Notes: generated from the sequence alone by a model not told the origin. Positions 1 through 9,276 are shown, counted from the stretch's first letter. The stretch is 34,861 nucleotides of DNA from Comamonadaceae bacterium (GCA_013297925.1 JAAFJC010000034.1:1-34861), one strand, 5' to 3'. A program made the numbers and translations.

Positions 1-279
1 ACCTGCTCTCACCCTTCATCTTGCCTTTATTTGCCAACTGCAACTGCTTGGCATATTGAGAGCTCACACCATGGCTACCTGGGGACAACGTGTCCCTACG
101 TAGTCGCCGAGTTGCTCGTCTCTGTTGCGAAGTTTTTTCAAATAATAGGTCGGGTTGGTGCTGTCTGTGAGCGCAGTCACCACATCCACCACCGAAAAAA
201 ACCACTCCTCCTGATCCGCATCCCAATGGCTGCGAATGCCATTGTCTTCGAACAGAACGATGTTAGAGAGCTGATCCAC
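1..279 (-). pseudogene. Bro-N domain protein, frameshifted and cut by the window edge
   Basis: The reading frame from a GTG at 279 (AGAGG ribosome-binding site just upstream at 286-290) encodes VLFEDNGIRSHWDADQEEW, then FSVVDVVTALTDSTNPTYYL and KKLRNRDEQLG. This matches the Bro-N DNA-binding domain of phage antirepressors and DinD-like proteins. The frame stops at 64-66 straight after CPQVAMV. In another frame the expected continuation resumes at once, reading SSQYAKQLQLANKGKMKGE to the window edge, so about two extra bases in the CACAC/GTGTG stretch at 65-69 explain the break. A longer in-frame ORF starts at 405, but residues before the GTG do not resemble the family. Either a real pseudogene or a sequencing error. 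The domain call is firm; the cell function is unknown. Confidence 0.72.
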
Positions 280-411
280 TCGTAGCCTCTTTACTGCCAA
301 ATTTGGCGCTGCAGTGCGATGCTTGTCATTGTTTGATTCCGGTTTGGCTTGCTTGCTACTATAGCCGCAGCGTTGAACAACCCGTGAGTTGCGACCATAA
401 AACAAAAGAAG

Positions 412-458
412 AAAAGGCTTGAAAACCTCAGTTTTTTTCTGAGATTTTCAAGCCTTTT
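412..458 (-). terminator. Long hairpin between the Bro-N remnant and the nitronate monooxygenase gene
   Basis: AAAAGGCTTGAAAA-CCTCAG and CTGAG-ATTTTCAAGCCTTTT are near-perfect complements around a T7 loop. It lies about 50 bases past the stop of the leftward monooxygenase gene and is followed on that strand by a T-rich tract, so it probably terminates that transcript. It may also work in the other direction. Confidence 0.6.
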
Positions 459-460
459 GA

Positions 461-509
461 GCTGTTTGCCGGCATAGTATCTGCGCTAAGCGCTACTAAA
501 TTGATAGTA
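461..509 (-). repeat. Interspersed repeat copy 1 (intergenic)
   Basis: On the minus strand this reads TAGTAGCGCTTAGCGCAGAT then ACTATGCCGGCAAACAGC. It shares the core of the repeat family found at 8441, 13338, 15470, 18262, 19654, 21872, 22898 and 31537. It directly adjoins the hairpin at 412-458. Confidence 0.6.
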
Positions 510-511
510 GA

Positions 512-1483
512 TCAGCTGTACGCTGGTAGCGCTGCGATGCGTGCACGGGCGGCTGCGTATTCGCGCTTCAAGCGTGCAACGAGATCGCCAGCGCTCATCA
601 CTTCTTTGATCACGCCGATGCCTTGGCCGCAGCCCCAGATGTCTTTCCACGCCTTTGCGCCACTGCCCGTGCCGAAGTTCATCTTGCTGGGGTCGCTCTC
701 GGGGAGATTGTCGGGGTCCATGCCGGCGTTTTTGATGCTGCCCTTCAGGTAATTGCCGTGCACGCCGGTGTAGAAATTGGAATAGACGATATCGTCCGAG
801 TTGCTCTCGGTGATCATCTTTTTGTAGTCGTCAGCGGCGCGAGCTTCATGCGTGGCGATGAAGGGGGAGCCGATGTAGGCCAGGTCTGCCCCAGCGCATT
901 GCGCGGCGAGGATGGCATCGCCGCTGGCAATTGAGCCTGAGAGCGCAATAGCGCCGTCAAACCACTGGCGGATTTCTTGCAGCATGGCGAATGGGCTCTT
1001 GGTCGATGCATGGCCGCCTGCGCCGGCGGCTACGGGGATGAGGCCAGTTGCGCCCTTCTCGATGGCCTTGCGAGCATAGACGTTGTTGATCACATCATGC
1101 AATGTGATGCCGCCCCAGGCTTTAACGGCTTGGTTCACATCCTCACGCGCGCCTAGGCTGGTGATGATGATCGGCACTTTGTATTTCTCGCACAGCGCCA
1201 TATCGTGATCCAGCCGGTCGTTGCTTTTGTGGACGATTTGGTTGATGGCGAACGGTGCGGCAGGCTTCGTTGGATTCGCATTGTTGTAAGCGGCGAGCTC
1301 TTCGGTGATCTCATGCAGCCACTCATCCAACTGCTCGGCGGGGCGAGCATTGAGCGCAGGCATGGAGCCAACGACGCCGGCTTTGCATTGGGCGATGACT
1401 AGCTTGGGATTGCTGATGATGAAGAGCGGGCTGCCGATAACGGGGAAGGGGAGGTTTTGCAGGATGGGGGGGAGTTGGCGCAT
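512..1483 (-). CDS. Nitronate monooxygenase family flavoprotein
   Basis: A 323-residue FMN-dependent TIM-barrel protein of the nitronate monooxygenase (2-nitropropane dioxygenase) family, which oxidises alkyl nitronates such as propionate 3-nitronate to carbonyl compounds and nitrite. Visible family features are the N-terminal PVIGSPLFIIS strand, the central glycine-rich segment VAAGAGGHAS carrying the conserved active-site histidine, and the phosphate-binding stretch LSGSIASGDAI followed by GADLAYIGSPF. Length is normal for the family. The start MRQLPPILQNLPFPV fits. It is the last gene of the leftward etfB-etfA-acyl-CoA dehydrogenase block and is separated from it by a repeat-rich hairpin region, so it may be partly uncoupled. 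The physiological substrate cannot be told; many family members in fatty-acid gene neighbourhoods have no tested activity. Confidence 0.88.
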   Translation of the reverse strand: MRQLPPILQNLPFPVIGSPLFIISNPKLVIAQCKAGVVGSMPALNARPAEQLDEWLHEITEELAAYNNANPTKPAAPFAINQIVHKSNDRLDHDMALCEKYKVPIIITSLGAREDVNQAVKAWGGITLHDVINNVYARKAIEKGATGLIPVAAGAGGHASTKSPFAMLQEIRQWFDGAIALSGSIASGDAILAAQCAGADLAYIGSPFIATHEARAADDYKKMITESNSDDIVYSNFYTGVHGNYLKGSIKNAGMDPDNLPESDPSKMNFGTGSGAKAWKDIWGCGQGIGVIKEVMSAGDLVARLKREYAAARARIAALPAYS

Positions 1484-1529
1484 GTTGTCTCTTACTATTT
1501 TGTAAACGTGTGGGCAAGGAGATAAAAGA

Positions 1530-1643
1530 GGAACACAGAAAGCACAGAAATTCCACAGAAAACGCAGAAAAGATCAGTTTCTTTTTCTGTGAATTCTGTG
1601 TACTTTCTGTGCTTTCTGTGCTTTCTGTGCTTTCTGTGTTCCT
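1530..1643. repeat. Imperfect giant inverted repeat with a 9-bp tandem unit
   Basis: The right arm holds four perfect tandem copies of CTTTCTGTG (1603-1611, 1612-1620, 1621-1629, 1630-1638). The left arm (1530-1570) is made of the complementary units CACAGAAAG, CACAGAAATT and CACAGAAAA. Together the arms can fold into a long, A/T-rich, slippage-prone hairpin between the acyl-CoA dehydrogenase and monooxygenase genes. It probably terminates or attenuates leftward transcription. Confidence 0.7.
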
Positions 1644-1652
1644 GAATTCGAA

Positions 1653-3455
1653 TTAAAACGCTTCGAGCGCCAAGGCCGTCACCGACTCTGCACCTTCGAC
1701 GATGCTATCCCGCACGCCGGGCGCTTTGCTGAGCATGTGGTCGGCGTAGAAGCGGGCCGTGGTGATTTTGGCTTTCATGAAATCGACGTCGTTGCCTGCG
1801 GCGAGCTCGTCTTCTGCTGCCAAGAGCGAACGCGCCAACTGCCAGCCGGCAAACACATTGCCTGCCAGCATGAGGTAAGGCACGCTGCCGGCGAAGACGG
1901 CATTCGGTGAGGCTTTGGTGTTGCCTGCAACGAACTCGATCACGTCGATCAAGGCCAAACGAGCTGCCGTTAAGCGCTTAAGCACGGCGCGGGCGTGCAC
2001 GCTGTCGTGCGCGGCCAAAGCTTTCTCTGTGGCTTCGATTTGCGAGACGATGCCTTTGGCCATTTGGCCACCGTCGCGCGCTGTTTTGCGGCCGACGAGG
2101 TCGTTCGCCTGAATCGCTGTGGTGCCTTCGTAGATGGTCAATATTTTTGCATCGCGGTAATACTGCGCTGCGCCCGTCTCTTCGATAAAGCCCATGCCGC
2201 CATGCACTTGCACGCCAAGGCTGGTGACTTCCAGGCTCATCTCTGTCGAGTAGCCTTTGACCAGCGGCACCATGAATTCATAGAATGCGGCGTTTTGCTT
2301 GCGCACGTCGGCATCGGGGTGATGATGCGCGGCATCAAAAGCCGCAGCAGCGCCAGCAGCCATCGCGCGGCAGCCTTCGGTGTAGGCGCGCATCGTCATG
2401 AGCATGCGCTTCACATCGGGGTGATGGATGATGGCGGCGCTGCCGGGCATGGAGCCATCGACCGGGCGGCTTTGCACGCGGTCTTTCGCGTATTGCACGG
2501 CTTTTTGATAGGCACGCTCAGCAATCGCAATGCCCTGCACGCCCACGCCATAGCGCGCGGCGTTCATCATGATGAACATGTATTCCAAGCCACGGTTTTC
2601 CTGGCCGACGAGATAACCAATCGCGCCACCGTTGTCGCCGTATTGCAGGACTGCCGTGGGCGATGCCTTGATGCCCATCTTGTGCTCAATGCTCACGCAA
2701 TGCACATCGTTACGAGCGCCCAAAACCGTGTTGCCCTTGCCATCTTTACCGACCATGAACTTGGGCACGACAAACAGCGAAATGCCCTTCACGCCTTCAG
2801 GCGCGCCCTGCACTCTTGCGAGCACGAGATGCACGATGTTCTCGGCCATATCGTGTTCGCCATAGGTAATGTAAATCTTGGTGCCGAAGACTTTATACGT
2901 GCCATCGGGCAGCGGCTCAGCGCGCGTGCGCACGAGAGCCAAATCGGAACCGGCTTGCGGCTCCGTGAGGTTCATCGTGCCGGTCCATTTGCCGCTCACG
3001 AGGTTTTCCAGATACGTAGCCTTGAGCTCATCCGAGCCTGCTGTGAGCAGCGCTTCAATCGCGCCGTCAGACAGCAACGGGCACAGCGCAAAGCTCATGT
3101 TGGCTGATTGGATCATCTCGCCACAAAAAGCGCCAATCGTCTTCGGCAAGCCTTGACCGCCCCACTCCACCGGATGCTGCAAGCCAACCCAGCCGCCTTC
3201 TGCATATTGCTGATATGCCTCTTTGAAGCCGGGCGTGGTGGTGACTTTGCCGTCTTTCAGCGTGGAAGGATTTTTATCGCCTTCCCAGTTGAGCGGGCTC
3301 AAAACACCTTCATTGAACTTCGCGCATTCTTCGAGCACGGCTTGCGCGGTGTCGTAGCCAGCCTCTTCGAAACCCGGGATTTGCGAGACGGCGTCAATGT
3401 TGGCGATATGTTTGATCGCAAACAGCATGTCTTTAACGGGGGCTTTATAGGTCAT
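1653..3455 (-). CDS. Acyl-CoA dehydrogenase, 600-residue type with extended C-terminal domain
   Basis: FAD enzyme that introduces the alpha-beta double bond into an acyl-CoA and passes electrons to ETF, which is encoded just upstream by etfBA. In order it shows the helical N-terminal domain, the flavin-binding strand segment TMNLTEPQAGSDLALVRTRA, the middle beta domain, the C-terminal helical domain with MMNAARYGVGVQG, and LTIYEGTTAIQANDL, in which the glutamate of YEGT is the catalytic base. After that follows the roughly 120-residue extension (Acyl-CoA_dh_C type) seen in 590-600 residue members such as DmdC. The start MTYKAPVKDMLFAIKHI is the family's usual start. Chain length and substrate cannot be read from sequence; DmdC-like methylmercaptopropionyl-CoA activity is one possibility. 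Confidence 0.92.
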   Translation of the reverse strand: MTYKAPVKDMLFAIKHIANIDAVSQIPGFEEAGYDTAQAVLEECAKFNEGVLSPLNWEGDKNPSTLKDGKVTTTPGFKEAYQQYAEGGWVGLQHPVEWGGQGLPKTIGAFCGEMIQSANMSFALCPLLSDGAIEALLTAGSDELKATYLENLVSGKWTGTMNLTEPQAGSDLALVRTRAEPLPDGTYKVFGTKIYITYGEHDMAENIVHLVLARVQGAPEGVKGISLFVVPKFMVGKDGKGNTVLGARNDVHCVSIEHKMGIKASPTAVLQYGDNGGAIGYLVGQENRGLEYMFIMMNAARYGVGVQGIAIAERAYQKAVQYAKDRVQSRPVDGSMPGSAAIIHHPDVKRMLMTMRAYTEGCRAMAAGAAAAFDAAHHHPDADVRKQNAAFYEFMVPLVKGYSTEMSLEVTSLGVQVHGGMGFIEETGAAQYYRDAKILTIYEGTTAIQANDLVGRKTARDGGQMAKGIVSQIEATEKALAAHDSVHARAVLKRLTAARLALIDVIEFVAGNTKASPNAVFAGSVPYLMLAGNVFAGWQLARSLLAAEDELAAGNDVDFMKAKITTARFYADHMLSKAPGVRDSIVEGAESVTALALEAF

Positions 3456-3505
3456 GGCTTTTGTCTCAGATTGTCAAAACGGCAAGGAATACGAAGAGAA
3501 AACTT

Positions 3506-3608
3506 CCGGACGCAAAAGCCGCAAAAGTTACGCGAAAGACGCGAAAAATACAAAAGACAATTTAAAACTGAATTTCTTTTTTGCGTCTTTTGCGCCCTTT
3601 GCGTCCGG
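3506..3608. repeat. Long inverted repeat of GCAAAAG-type units between etfA and acyl-CoA dehydrogenase
   Basis: The left arm CCGGACGCAAAAGCCGCAAAAG (3506-3527) pairs with the right arm ending in CTTTGCGTCCGG at 3608; about 20 of 22 positions match. The sequence between arms carries further GCGAAAGAC and GCAAAAGAC units. The design resembles the hairpin at 1530-1643 but with a different unit. It probably acts as an attenuator or terminator after etfA on the leftward strand. Confidence 0.7.
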
Positions 3609-3622
3609 TATTGGATTTGAAT

Positions 3623-4555
3623 TTACAACTTAGAAACCAACTCAGGCACAGCAGCAAACAAATCTGCTTCCAACCCAAAATCAGCCACGCTGAAGATTGG
3701 TGCTTCTGCATCCTTGTTGATCGCCACAATCACCTTGCTGTCTTTCATACCTGCCAAATGCTGGATCGCGCCAGAGATACCGCAAGCCACATAGAGCTGA
3801 GGCGCAACGATCTTGCCGGTTTGGCCGACTTGCCAGTCGTTGGGCGCGTAGCCTGCATCGACTGCTGCGCGCGATGCGCCAAGCGCTGCGCCGAGTTTGT
3901 CGGCCAGTGGGGTCATCACTTCATTGAATTTCTCGCTGGAGCCGAGAGCGCGACCACCAGAGACGATGATCTTGGCGGCGGTAAGCTCGGGGCGATCAAG
4001 CTTGGCGATTTCGGAGCCGACGAAACTGCTTTTGCCGGAGTCGGCTGCTGCTGCAACGACATCAATCGAGGCAGAGCCGCCAGTGGAAGCCGCTGGGTCG
4101 AAGCCCGTGGTGCGCACTGTGATCACTTTCACCGCATCGCTCGATTGCACGGTGGCGACTGCGTTACCTGCATAAATGCCGCGCTCAAACGTGTCAGGGC
4201 TGTCAACTTTAGTGATGTCAGAGATTTGCCCCACATCTAACTTGGCAGCCACGCGCGGCGCAATGTTTTTGCCTGAGGCTGTGGACGGGAAAAGAATGTG
4301 TGAATAGGCGGATGCAATGGCGAGCACTTGCGCGGCCATATTCTCGGCCAAGCCGTTGGCAAACTGCGCGCCATCTGCATGGATCACTTTGCTCACGCCA
4401 GCAATCGCCGCAGCTGCCGTGGCCGCTGCGCCTGCGCCGCTGCCTGCAACGAGCACGTGGACGTCACCGCCGCACGCAATTGCTGCTGTCACGGTGTTAA
4501 GAGTTGCGCCTTTGATGGAGGCATTGTTGTGTTCTGCAATCACTAAAGTCGTCAT
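3623..4555 (-). CDS. etfA: Electron transfer flavoprotein alpha subunit
   Basis: A 310-residue FAD-binding subunit of the ETF heterodimer, which takes electrons from acyl-CoA dehydrogenases and hands them to ETF:quinone oxidoreductase. The N-terminal domain starts [20 protein letters not shown]. The C-terminal FAD domain has the signature [15 protein letters not shown], then [40 protein letters not shown] and [20 protein letters not shown], all diagnostic. Length is normal. It follows etfB with a 12-base gap in the same direction, so the two form one transcript. The acyl-CoA dehydrogenase downstream is the likely electron donor. Expression is probably set by the palindromes upstream of etfB. 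Confidence 0.97.
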   Translation of the reverse strand: MTTLVIAEHNNASIKGATLNTVTAAIACGGDVHVLVAGSGAGAAATAAAAIAGVSKVIHADGAQFANGLAENMAAQVLAIASAYSHILFPSTASGKNIAPRVAAKLDVGQISDITKVDSPDTFERGIYAGNAVATVQSSDAVKVITVRTTGFDPAASTGGSASIDVVAAAADSGKSSFVGSEIAKLDRPELTAAKIIVSGGRALGSSEKFNEVMTPLADKLGAALGASRAAVDAGYAPNDWQVGQTGKIVAPQLYVACGISGAIQHLAGMKDSKVIVAINKDAEAPIFSVADFGLEADLFAAVPELVSKL

Positions 4556-4567
4556 GATGTTTCGCCT

Positions 4568-5317
4568 TTAAATAACTTTTGCTGTGTTTTTGAGCTTGTC
4601 CACCAAAGTCGCCACATCAGGCACTTTGATGCCCGCGCCGCGTTTGGCAGGCTCGCTCACTTTGAGCGTCTTGATGCGTGGCGCGACATTCACGCCGAGG
4701 TCTTCTGGCTTGAACACGTCGAGCTGCTTTTTCTTGGCCTTCATGATGTTGGGCAGCGTCACATAACGCGGCTCATTGAGGCGCAAATCGGTGGTGACGA
4801 CGGCTGGCAAATTCACGGAGAGCGTTTCCAAGCCACCATCGACTTCGCGAGTGACTTTAGCTTTGCCGTCTGCAATTTCAATCTTGGAGGCAAAAGTCGC
4901 TTGCGGCAAATCAGCCAACGCAGCCAGCATCTGGCCGGTTTGGTTGCAATCATCATCAATGGCTTGCTTGCCCAAGATGATCAGGCCGGGTTGCTCTTTA
5001 TCGACGATGGCTTTGAGCAGCTTGGCTACGGCCAAGGGCTGCAGCTCTTCACTGGTCTCAACCAAGATGCCGCGATCTGCGCCAATGGCCATGGCTGTGC
5101 GCAGCGTTTCTTGGCATTGCGTGGGGCCGCAAGAAATGGCGATCACCTCGGTGGCCATGCCCTTCTCTTTCAAGCGCGTGGCTTCTTCCACGGCGATTTC
5201 GTCAAAGGGGTTCATGCTCATTTTGACGTTGGCAATATCGACACCCGTGCCATCCGATTTCACGCGGACTTTCACGTTGTAATCCACCACCCGTTTGACT
5301 GCGACCAAAATCTTCAT
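4568..5317 (-). CDS. etfB: Electron transfer flavoprotein beta subunit
   Basis: A 249-residue AMP-binding subunit of ETF. The start chosen is the ATG at 5317 ([20 protein letters not shown]), which has GGAG about nine bases upstream; a TTG five codons earlier would extend it by MEQQQ and is unlikely. Diagnostic segments are [20 protein letters not shown], the nucleotide-binding run [20 protein letters not shown], and [19 protein letters not shown]. The C-terminus [11 protein letters not shown] matches the family. It heads the leftward etfB-etfA-acyl-CoA dehydrogenase block, and a promoter with two palindromic candidate operators lies upstream, so induction by fatty-acid-type effectors is plausible. 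Confidence 0.97.
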   Translation of the reverse strand: MKILVAVKRVVDYNVKVRVKSDGTGVDIANVKMSMNPFDEIAVEEATRLKEKGMATEVIAISCGPTQCQETLRTAMAIGADRGILVETSEELQPLAVAKLLKAIVDKEQPGLIILGKQAIDDDCNQTGQMLAALADLPQATFASKIEIADGKAKVTREVDGGLETLSVNLPAVVTTDLRLNEPRYVTLPNIMKAKKKQLDVFKPEDLGVNVAPRIKTLKVSEPAKRGAGIKVPDVATLVDKLKNTAKVI

Positions 5318-5348
5318 CTGCTGTTGCTCCAAATTGCTAGAGATTGAC

Positions 5349-5360
5349 GTTTACGTAAAC
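5349..5360. promoter_or_regulatory. Perfect palindrome GTTTACGTAAAC upstream of etfB
   Basis: A 12-bp perfect palindrome 32 bases upstream of the etfB start. It resembles published operators of MerR-type LiuR regulators of branched-chain acyl-CoA catabolism, but that comparison is from memory. Possible operator in the etfB leader. Confidence 0.45.
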
Positions 5361-5421
5361 TGCACCATTGTAGGTTGCGGTGCAGCAAACCTGTGATTCA
5401 CTGCAGAGAAACCATAAAAAC

Positions 5422-5449
5422 GAACGGTCGTTCTTTTTTACGAATTATA
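5422..5449 (-). promoter_or_regulatory. etfB promoter -10 with adjacent TetR-type palindrome
   Basis: On the leftward strand TATAAT lies at 5444-5449. About ten bases downstream is the palindrome GAACGGTCGTTC (5422-5433), with arms GAACG and CGTTC. Placement between the -10 box and the gene suits repression by a TetR-family regulator of fatty-acid use. I do not see a good -35 box. The rest of 5318-5619 holds the dctP leader, including a small CCAAC...GTTGG hairpin near 5511-5527. Confidence 0.45.
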
Positions 5450-5619
5450 GGCAAGATCGGCATGGCAATTAAGGCGGATGCTCTAATTTTGTCAGCGTGA
5501 GGACAGTTCACCAACCAATTAGTTGGGAAACTCGGGTAAGCCATTACGGCTCACAGCAAGGCGAACCGTTACATTGCTGCATCGCATCATTTTTTGCATT
5601 CTTCACTCAAGGAGTTGGT

Positions 5620-6633
5620 ATGAAATTCAAAGCTATTTCTCTCGCCACTTTTGCACTGTCTGCTGGCCTCGCTGCACAGGCGCAAACCGTGCTCACGGCC
5701 TCCAGCTGGCTGCCGCCTACGCACACGCTCTCCATGGCGCAAAAAGAATGGTGCGATTTGCTGGAGAAAAATACCGCCGGCAAGATGAAATGCAATATCC
5801 TGCCCCGCGCTGTGTCCGCCCCACCCGGCACCTTTGATGCCGTGAAAAACGGCCTCGCAGATATCAGCTTCTCGGTGCAAGGCTACACGCCTGGCCGCTA
5901 CCAATACACCCAGATGGCCGAGCTGCCTTTCCTCGGCAATTTCTCAGAGCCTATTTCCGTGGCTTACAACAAAGTGGCCATGAAAAACGCGGAGTTTGCG
6001 GGCGAGCACCAAGGCATGAAAGTGATTTCATTCTTCACGCATGGCCCAGGCATGGTCTTCAACACCAAGCGCCCGATTGCCAAGGTGGATGATCTCTCTG
6101 GCCTCAAATTTCGCGTCGGCGGCGGCATGGTCAATGAGATCAGCAAAACCTTGGGTATGAACGTCACACTCAAACCCGCACCAGAATCCTTTGAGCTGCT
6201 CAATGGCGGCGTGATGGACGGCACACTCTTCCCCGCCGAATCCACCGAATCCTTCCGCATCGACAAAATCATCCGCCACGCCACCACCTTCCCCGGTGGC
6301 CTCTACAACACGAGCTTCGCCTTCGTAATGAACGCGGATAAATACAACAAGCTTTCTGCAGATGAGAAGAAAGCGGTAGATGCGATCAGCGGCGAAGTCG
6401 CAGCGCGCATCTATGGCCGTGGCTGGGATAAGGTGGATCGCCGTGCGATGGGCTTGATGCAAGCCAACAATGTGCAAATCGTCAAAGCCGATGCGAAATT
6501 TGTGGCTGATGTGAAGGCCAAGACCTCCGGCTTGGAAGCCAAGTGGATTGCAGACTCTGAAGCCAAAGGCTTGAAGAACGCCAAAGCCATCTTGGCTGAA
6601 TTCCGCGCTGAGATTGCTAAGGCAGAGAAATAA
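5620..6633 (+). CDS. dctP: TRAP transporter periplasmic substrate-binding protein (DctP family)
   Basis: A 337-residue secreted receptor of a TRAP uptake system. The start is the ATG at 5620, preceded by AAGGAG; it yields a classic signal peptide MKFKAISLATFALSAGLAAQ with cleavage near AQAQ-T. The longer upstream frame has no signal peptide and is rejected. Family features include the mature start VLTASSWLPPTHTLS, the region GLADISFSVQGYTPGRYQY, and the selectivity segment LSGLKFRVGGGMVNEISKTL with the arginine that usually salt-bridges a substrate carboxylate. It is followed by the small and large membrane subunits. The substrate is an organic acid or similar anion but is not identifiable. 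It diverges from etfB, which hints at a carbon source degraded through acyl-CoA intermediates. Confidence 0.92.
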   Translation: MKFKAISLATFALSAGLAAQAQTVLTASSWLPPTHTLSMAQKEWCDLLEKNTAGKMKCNILPRAVSAPPGTFDAVKNGLADISFSVQGYTPGRYQYTQMAELPFLGNFSEPISVAYNKVAMKNAEFAGEHQGMKVISFFTHGPGMVFNTKRPIAKVDDLSGLKFRVGGGMVNEISKTLGMNVTLKPAPESFELLNGGVMDGTLFPAESTESFRIDKIIRHATTFPGGLYNTSFAFVMNADKYNKLSADEKKAVDAISGEVAARIYGRGWDKVDRRAMGLMQANNVQIVKADAKFVADVKAKTSGLEAKWIADSEAKGLKNAKAILAEFRAEIAKAEK

Positions 6634-6650
6634 AAAGCTGGGTTTTTCTT

Positions 6651-7148
6651 TTGCGTCTTCAGCTTCAGTCCCTGCTCGATAAACTCTGCGGCCTGCTTTG
6701 CGCCGCCGCATTGTTCGCCATCATGGTGCTCACGTTTTTTGATGTGGGTGGGAGGAAGCTGCTCTCGCAATCGATTCCAGGCTCTCTGGAGCTTACTGAG
6801 CTGCTCATGGTGATCGTGATCTTCGCTGGCTTGCCTCTGGTAAGCGAGCGTGGCGAGCATGTGATTTTTGATTCGCTGGATAGCGTGTGGCCTGCATGGC
6901 TTGTGAAAGTGCAAAAGGCTTTTGTGAATCTTGTGTGTGCGGCTCTGTTGATGGCTTTGGCTTATCTGATGTGGAAAACAGGCGTGCAATTCGCCGGCTA
7001 TGGCGAGACGACGGCTCAGCTCAAGATCAGCAAGGCGCCTTTCATTTACGGCATGGCTGTGTTTTGCGGCATCACTTCGCTGGTACATCTCGCATTAGCT
7101 TTCTTCCCCGGCAAAGAACTCGCCGAAGGTGAAGGCGCGGCCTTATGA
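6651..7148 (+). CDS. dctQ: TRAP transporter small membrane subunit (DctQ family)
   Basis: A 165-residue four-helix membrane protein, the small subunit that pairs with DctM in sodium-driven TRAP uptake. Hydrophobic segments are visible at about residues 10-27 (LCAAALFAIMVLTFFDVGGR), 46-62 (LLMVIVIFAGLPLV), 88-108 and 130-152. The pattern FFDVGGRKLL followed by SLELTELLMV is typical of DctQ. The only start that preserves the first helix is a TTG at 6651, 17 bases after the dctP stop; its ribosome-binding site is poor, so translation may depend on coupling to dctP. The last four bases (ATGA) overlap the dctM start, showing operon structure. Confidence 0.88.
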   Translation: MRLQLQSLLDKLCGLLCAAALFAIMVLTFFDVGGRKLLSQSIPGSLELTELLMVIVIFAGLPLVSERGEHVIFDSLDSVWPAWLVKVQKAFVNLVCAALLMALAYLMWKTGVQFAGYGETTAQLKISKAPFIYGMAVFCGITSLVHLALAFFPGKELAEGEGAAL

Positions 7149-8437
7149 CGGAAGCTTTGCTCGGCTTTGCAGCCATCTTCATCATGGCGCTTCTGCGTAT
7201 GCCGCTGGCTTTTGCCATGGGCATTGTGGGTGTGGTCGGTATGGGGCTCACGCGCAGCTGGCCGGCGGCTTTCGCCAGCACAGCGCAAGTGGTGCAAGAA
7301 ACTGGCTTTGCCTACACGCTCTCGGTGATTCCGCTCTTCATCCTCATGGGCAACTTCGTGGCGCGCGCAGGCCTCGCGCACGAGCTCTTCGCCGCAGCCT
7401 ATGCCTTCATCGGCCATCTGCGAGGCGGCTTGGCGCATGCCACCGTGCTCGCCTGCGCAGGCTTTGGTGCGATTTGCGGCTCATCGATTGCGACAGCAGC
7501 CACGATGAGCAAGGTGGCCTACCCGAGCATGAAAAAGCTCGGGTATTCGGATTCGCTTTCAACAGGCGTGATGGCCGCTGGCGGCACGTTGGGCATCATG
7601 ATTCCGCCCTCCACCATCATGGTGATCTACGGCATCGTGACCGAGACAAATATCGGCAAACTGTTTGCGGCAGGTGTGATCCCAGGCCTGATCACCGCAG
7701 CTTGCCTCATGCTCTGCATCGTGATCATGACCAAGCGCGATCCTGAGCATGCCCCCGCTGGCGAGCGCACCTCATGGCCAGACCGCTGGAAGGCGCTGCG
7801 CGGCATCTGGGGTGTATTGGTCTTGGTTGTCATCGTGCTCGGCGGCATTTATGGCGGCGTATTTACTGCCACGGAAGGCGCTGGCATTGGTGCTTCGGGT
7901 GCATTCCTTTTTGCACTCGCTCGCAAGCGGCTGACTTGGAGCATCCTGTTTCAGGTGCTTGTGGAATCTGCCCGCACGACGGCAATGCTCTTCACGCTTT
8001 TGATCGCTGCAACTATCTTCGCCAATTTTGTGAATTTCACATCGCTGCCCAACGATCTAAAAGAATGGATCACGCACCTAGGCCTATCCCCGGTGATGAT
8101 CATTGCGGCAATGATGTTGATCTACGTGATCCTTGGCACGGTGATGGAAGAGCTCACCATGGTGCTGCTCACCATTCCCCTCTTCTTCCCTATCGTTACC
8201 TCACTCGGCTTTGATCCGGTGTGGTTCGGCGTATTGATCGTGATGATTGTGCAAATCGGCCTGATCTCGCCGCCCGTAGGTATGAATCTCTTTGTGCTCA
8301 ATGCGCTGCTGCCCAATGTCGGCCTAGGAGCGATCTTTCGCGGCTGCTGGCCGTTTGTCGTAGCAATGATTGGCGTATTGATCTTGCTGGTGGCGTTTCC
8401 GCAAATCAGTCTTTGGTTGCCTTCTTTGATGAATTAA
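7145..8437 (+). CDS. dctM: TRAP transporter large permease (DctM family)
   Basis: A 430-residue permease with about 11-12 membrane helices. Family landmarks include MGNFVARAGLAHELFAAAYA near the first hairpin loop, GFGAICGSSIATAATMSKVA, the matching half GGTLGIMIPPSTIMVIYGIV, and near the C-terminus LISPPVGMNLFVLNAL. The two IPPS/SPPV-type motifs mark the inverted-repeat sodium and substrate sites. Start overlaps dctQ by four bases. It is the last gene of the three-gene dctPQM operon, and a copy of the interspersed repeat follows directly at 8441. Confidence 0.95.
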   Translation: MTEALLGFAAIFIMALLRMPLAFAMGIVGVVGMGLTRSWPAAFASTAQVVQETGFAYTLSVIPLFILMGNFVARAGLAHELFAAAYAFIGHLRGGLAHATVLACAGFGAICGSSIATAATMSKVAYPSMKKLGYSDSLSTGVMAAGGTLGIMIPPSTIMVIYGIVTETNIGKLFAAGVIPGLITAACLMLCIVIMTKRDPEHAPAGERTSWPDRWKALRGIWGVLVLVVIVLGGIYGGVFTATEGAGIGASGAFLFALARKRLTWSILFQVLVESARTTAMLFTLLIAATIFANFVNFTSLPNDLKEWITHLGLSPVMIIAAMMLIYVILGTVMEELTMVLLTIPLFFPIVTSLGFDPVWFGVLIVMIVQIGLISPPVGMNLFVLNALLPNVGLGAIFRGCWPFVVAMIGVLILLVAFPQISLWLPSLMN

Positions 8438-8440
8438 TGC

Positions 8441-8490
8441 TGGTTTTGGCTGCTTGCTGTTATGTTTACTGCGTAGAGTGCTATTGTTTT
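8441..8490 (-). repeat. Interspersed repeat copy 2 (intergenic)
   Basis: On the minus strand AATAGCACTCTACGCAGTAA then ACATAACAGCAAGCAGCC. It is a degenerate member of the family filling the 60-bp gap between the convergent dctM and ferredoxin genes, where it may form the shared terminator region. Confidence 0.5.
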
Positions 8491-8497
8491 GGTAGTG

Positions 8498-9257
<760 letters not shown>

Positions 9258-9276
9258 AACCTGAATGATACGCTGG

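Noticed and set aside
1995-3107. A 370-residue open frame opposite the acyl-CoA dehydrogenase gene
   Set aside because: It mirrors codon bias of a well-supported gene on the other strand, and its translation (rich in His, Arg, Ala) matches no family.
5497-5619. N-terminal extension of the TRAP receptor
   Set aside because: It would bury the signal peptide; the ATG at 5620 has AAGGAG and a proper signal sequence.
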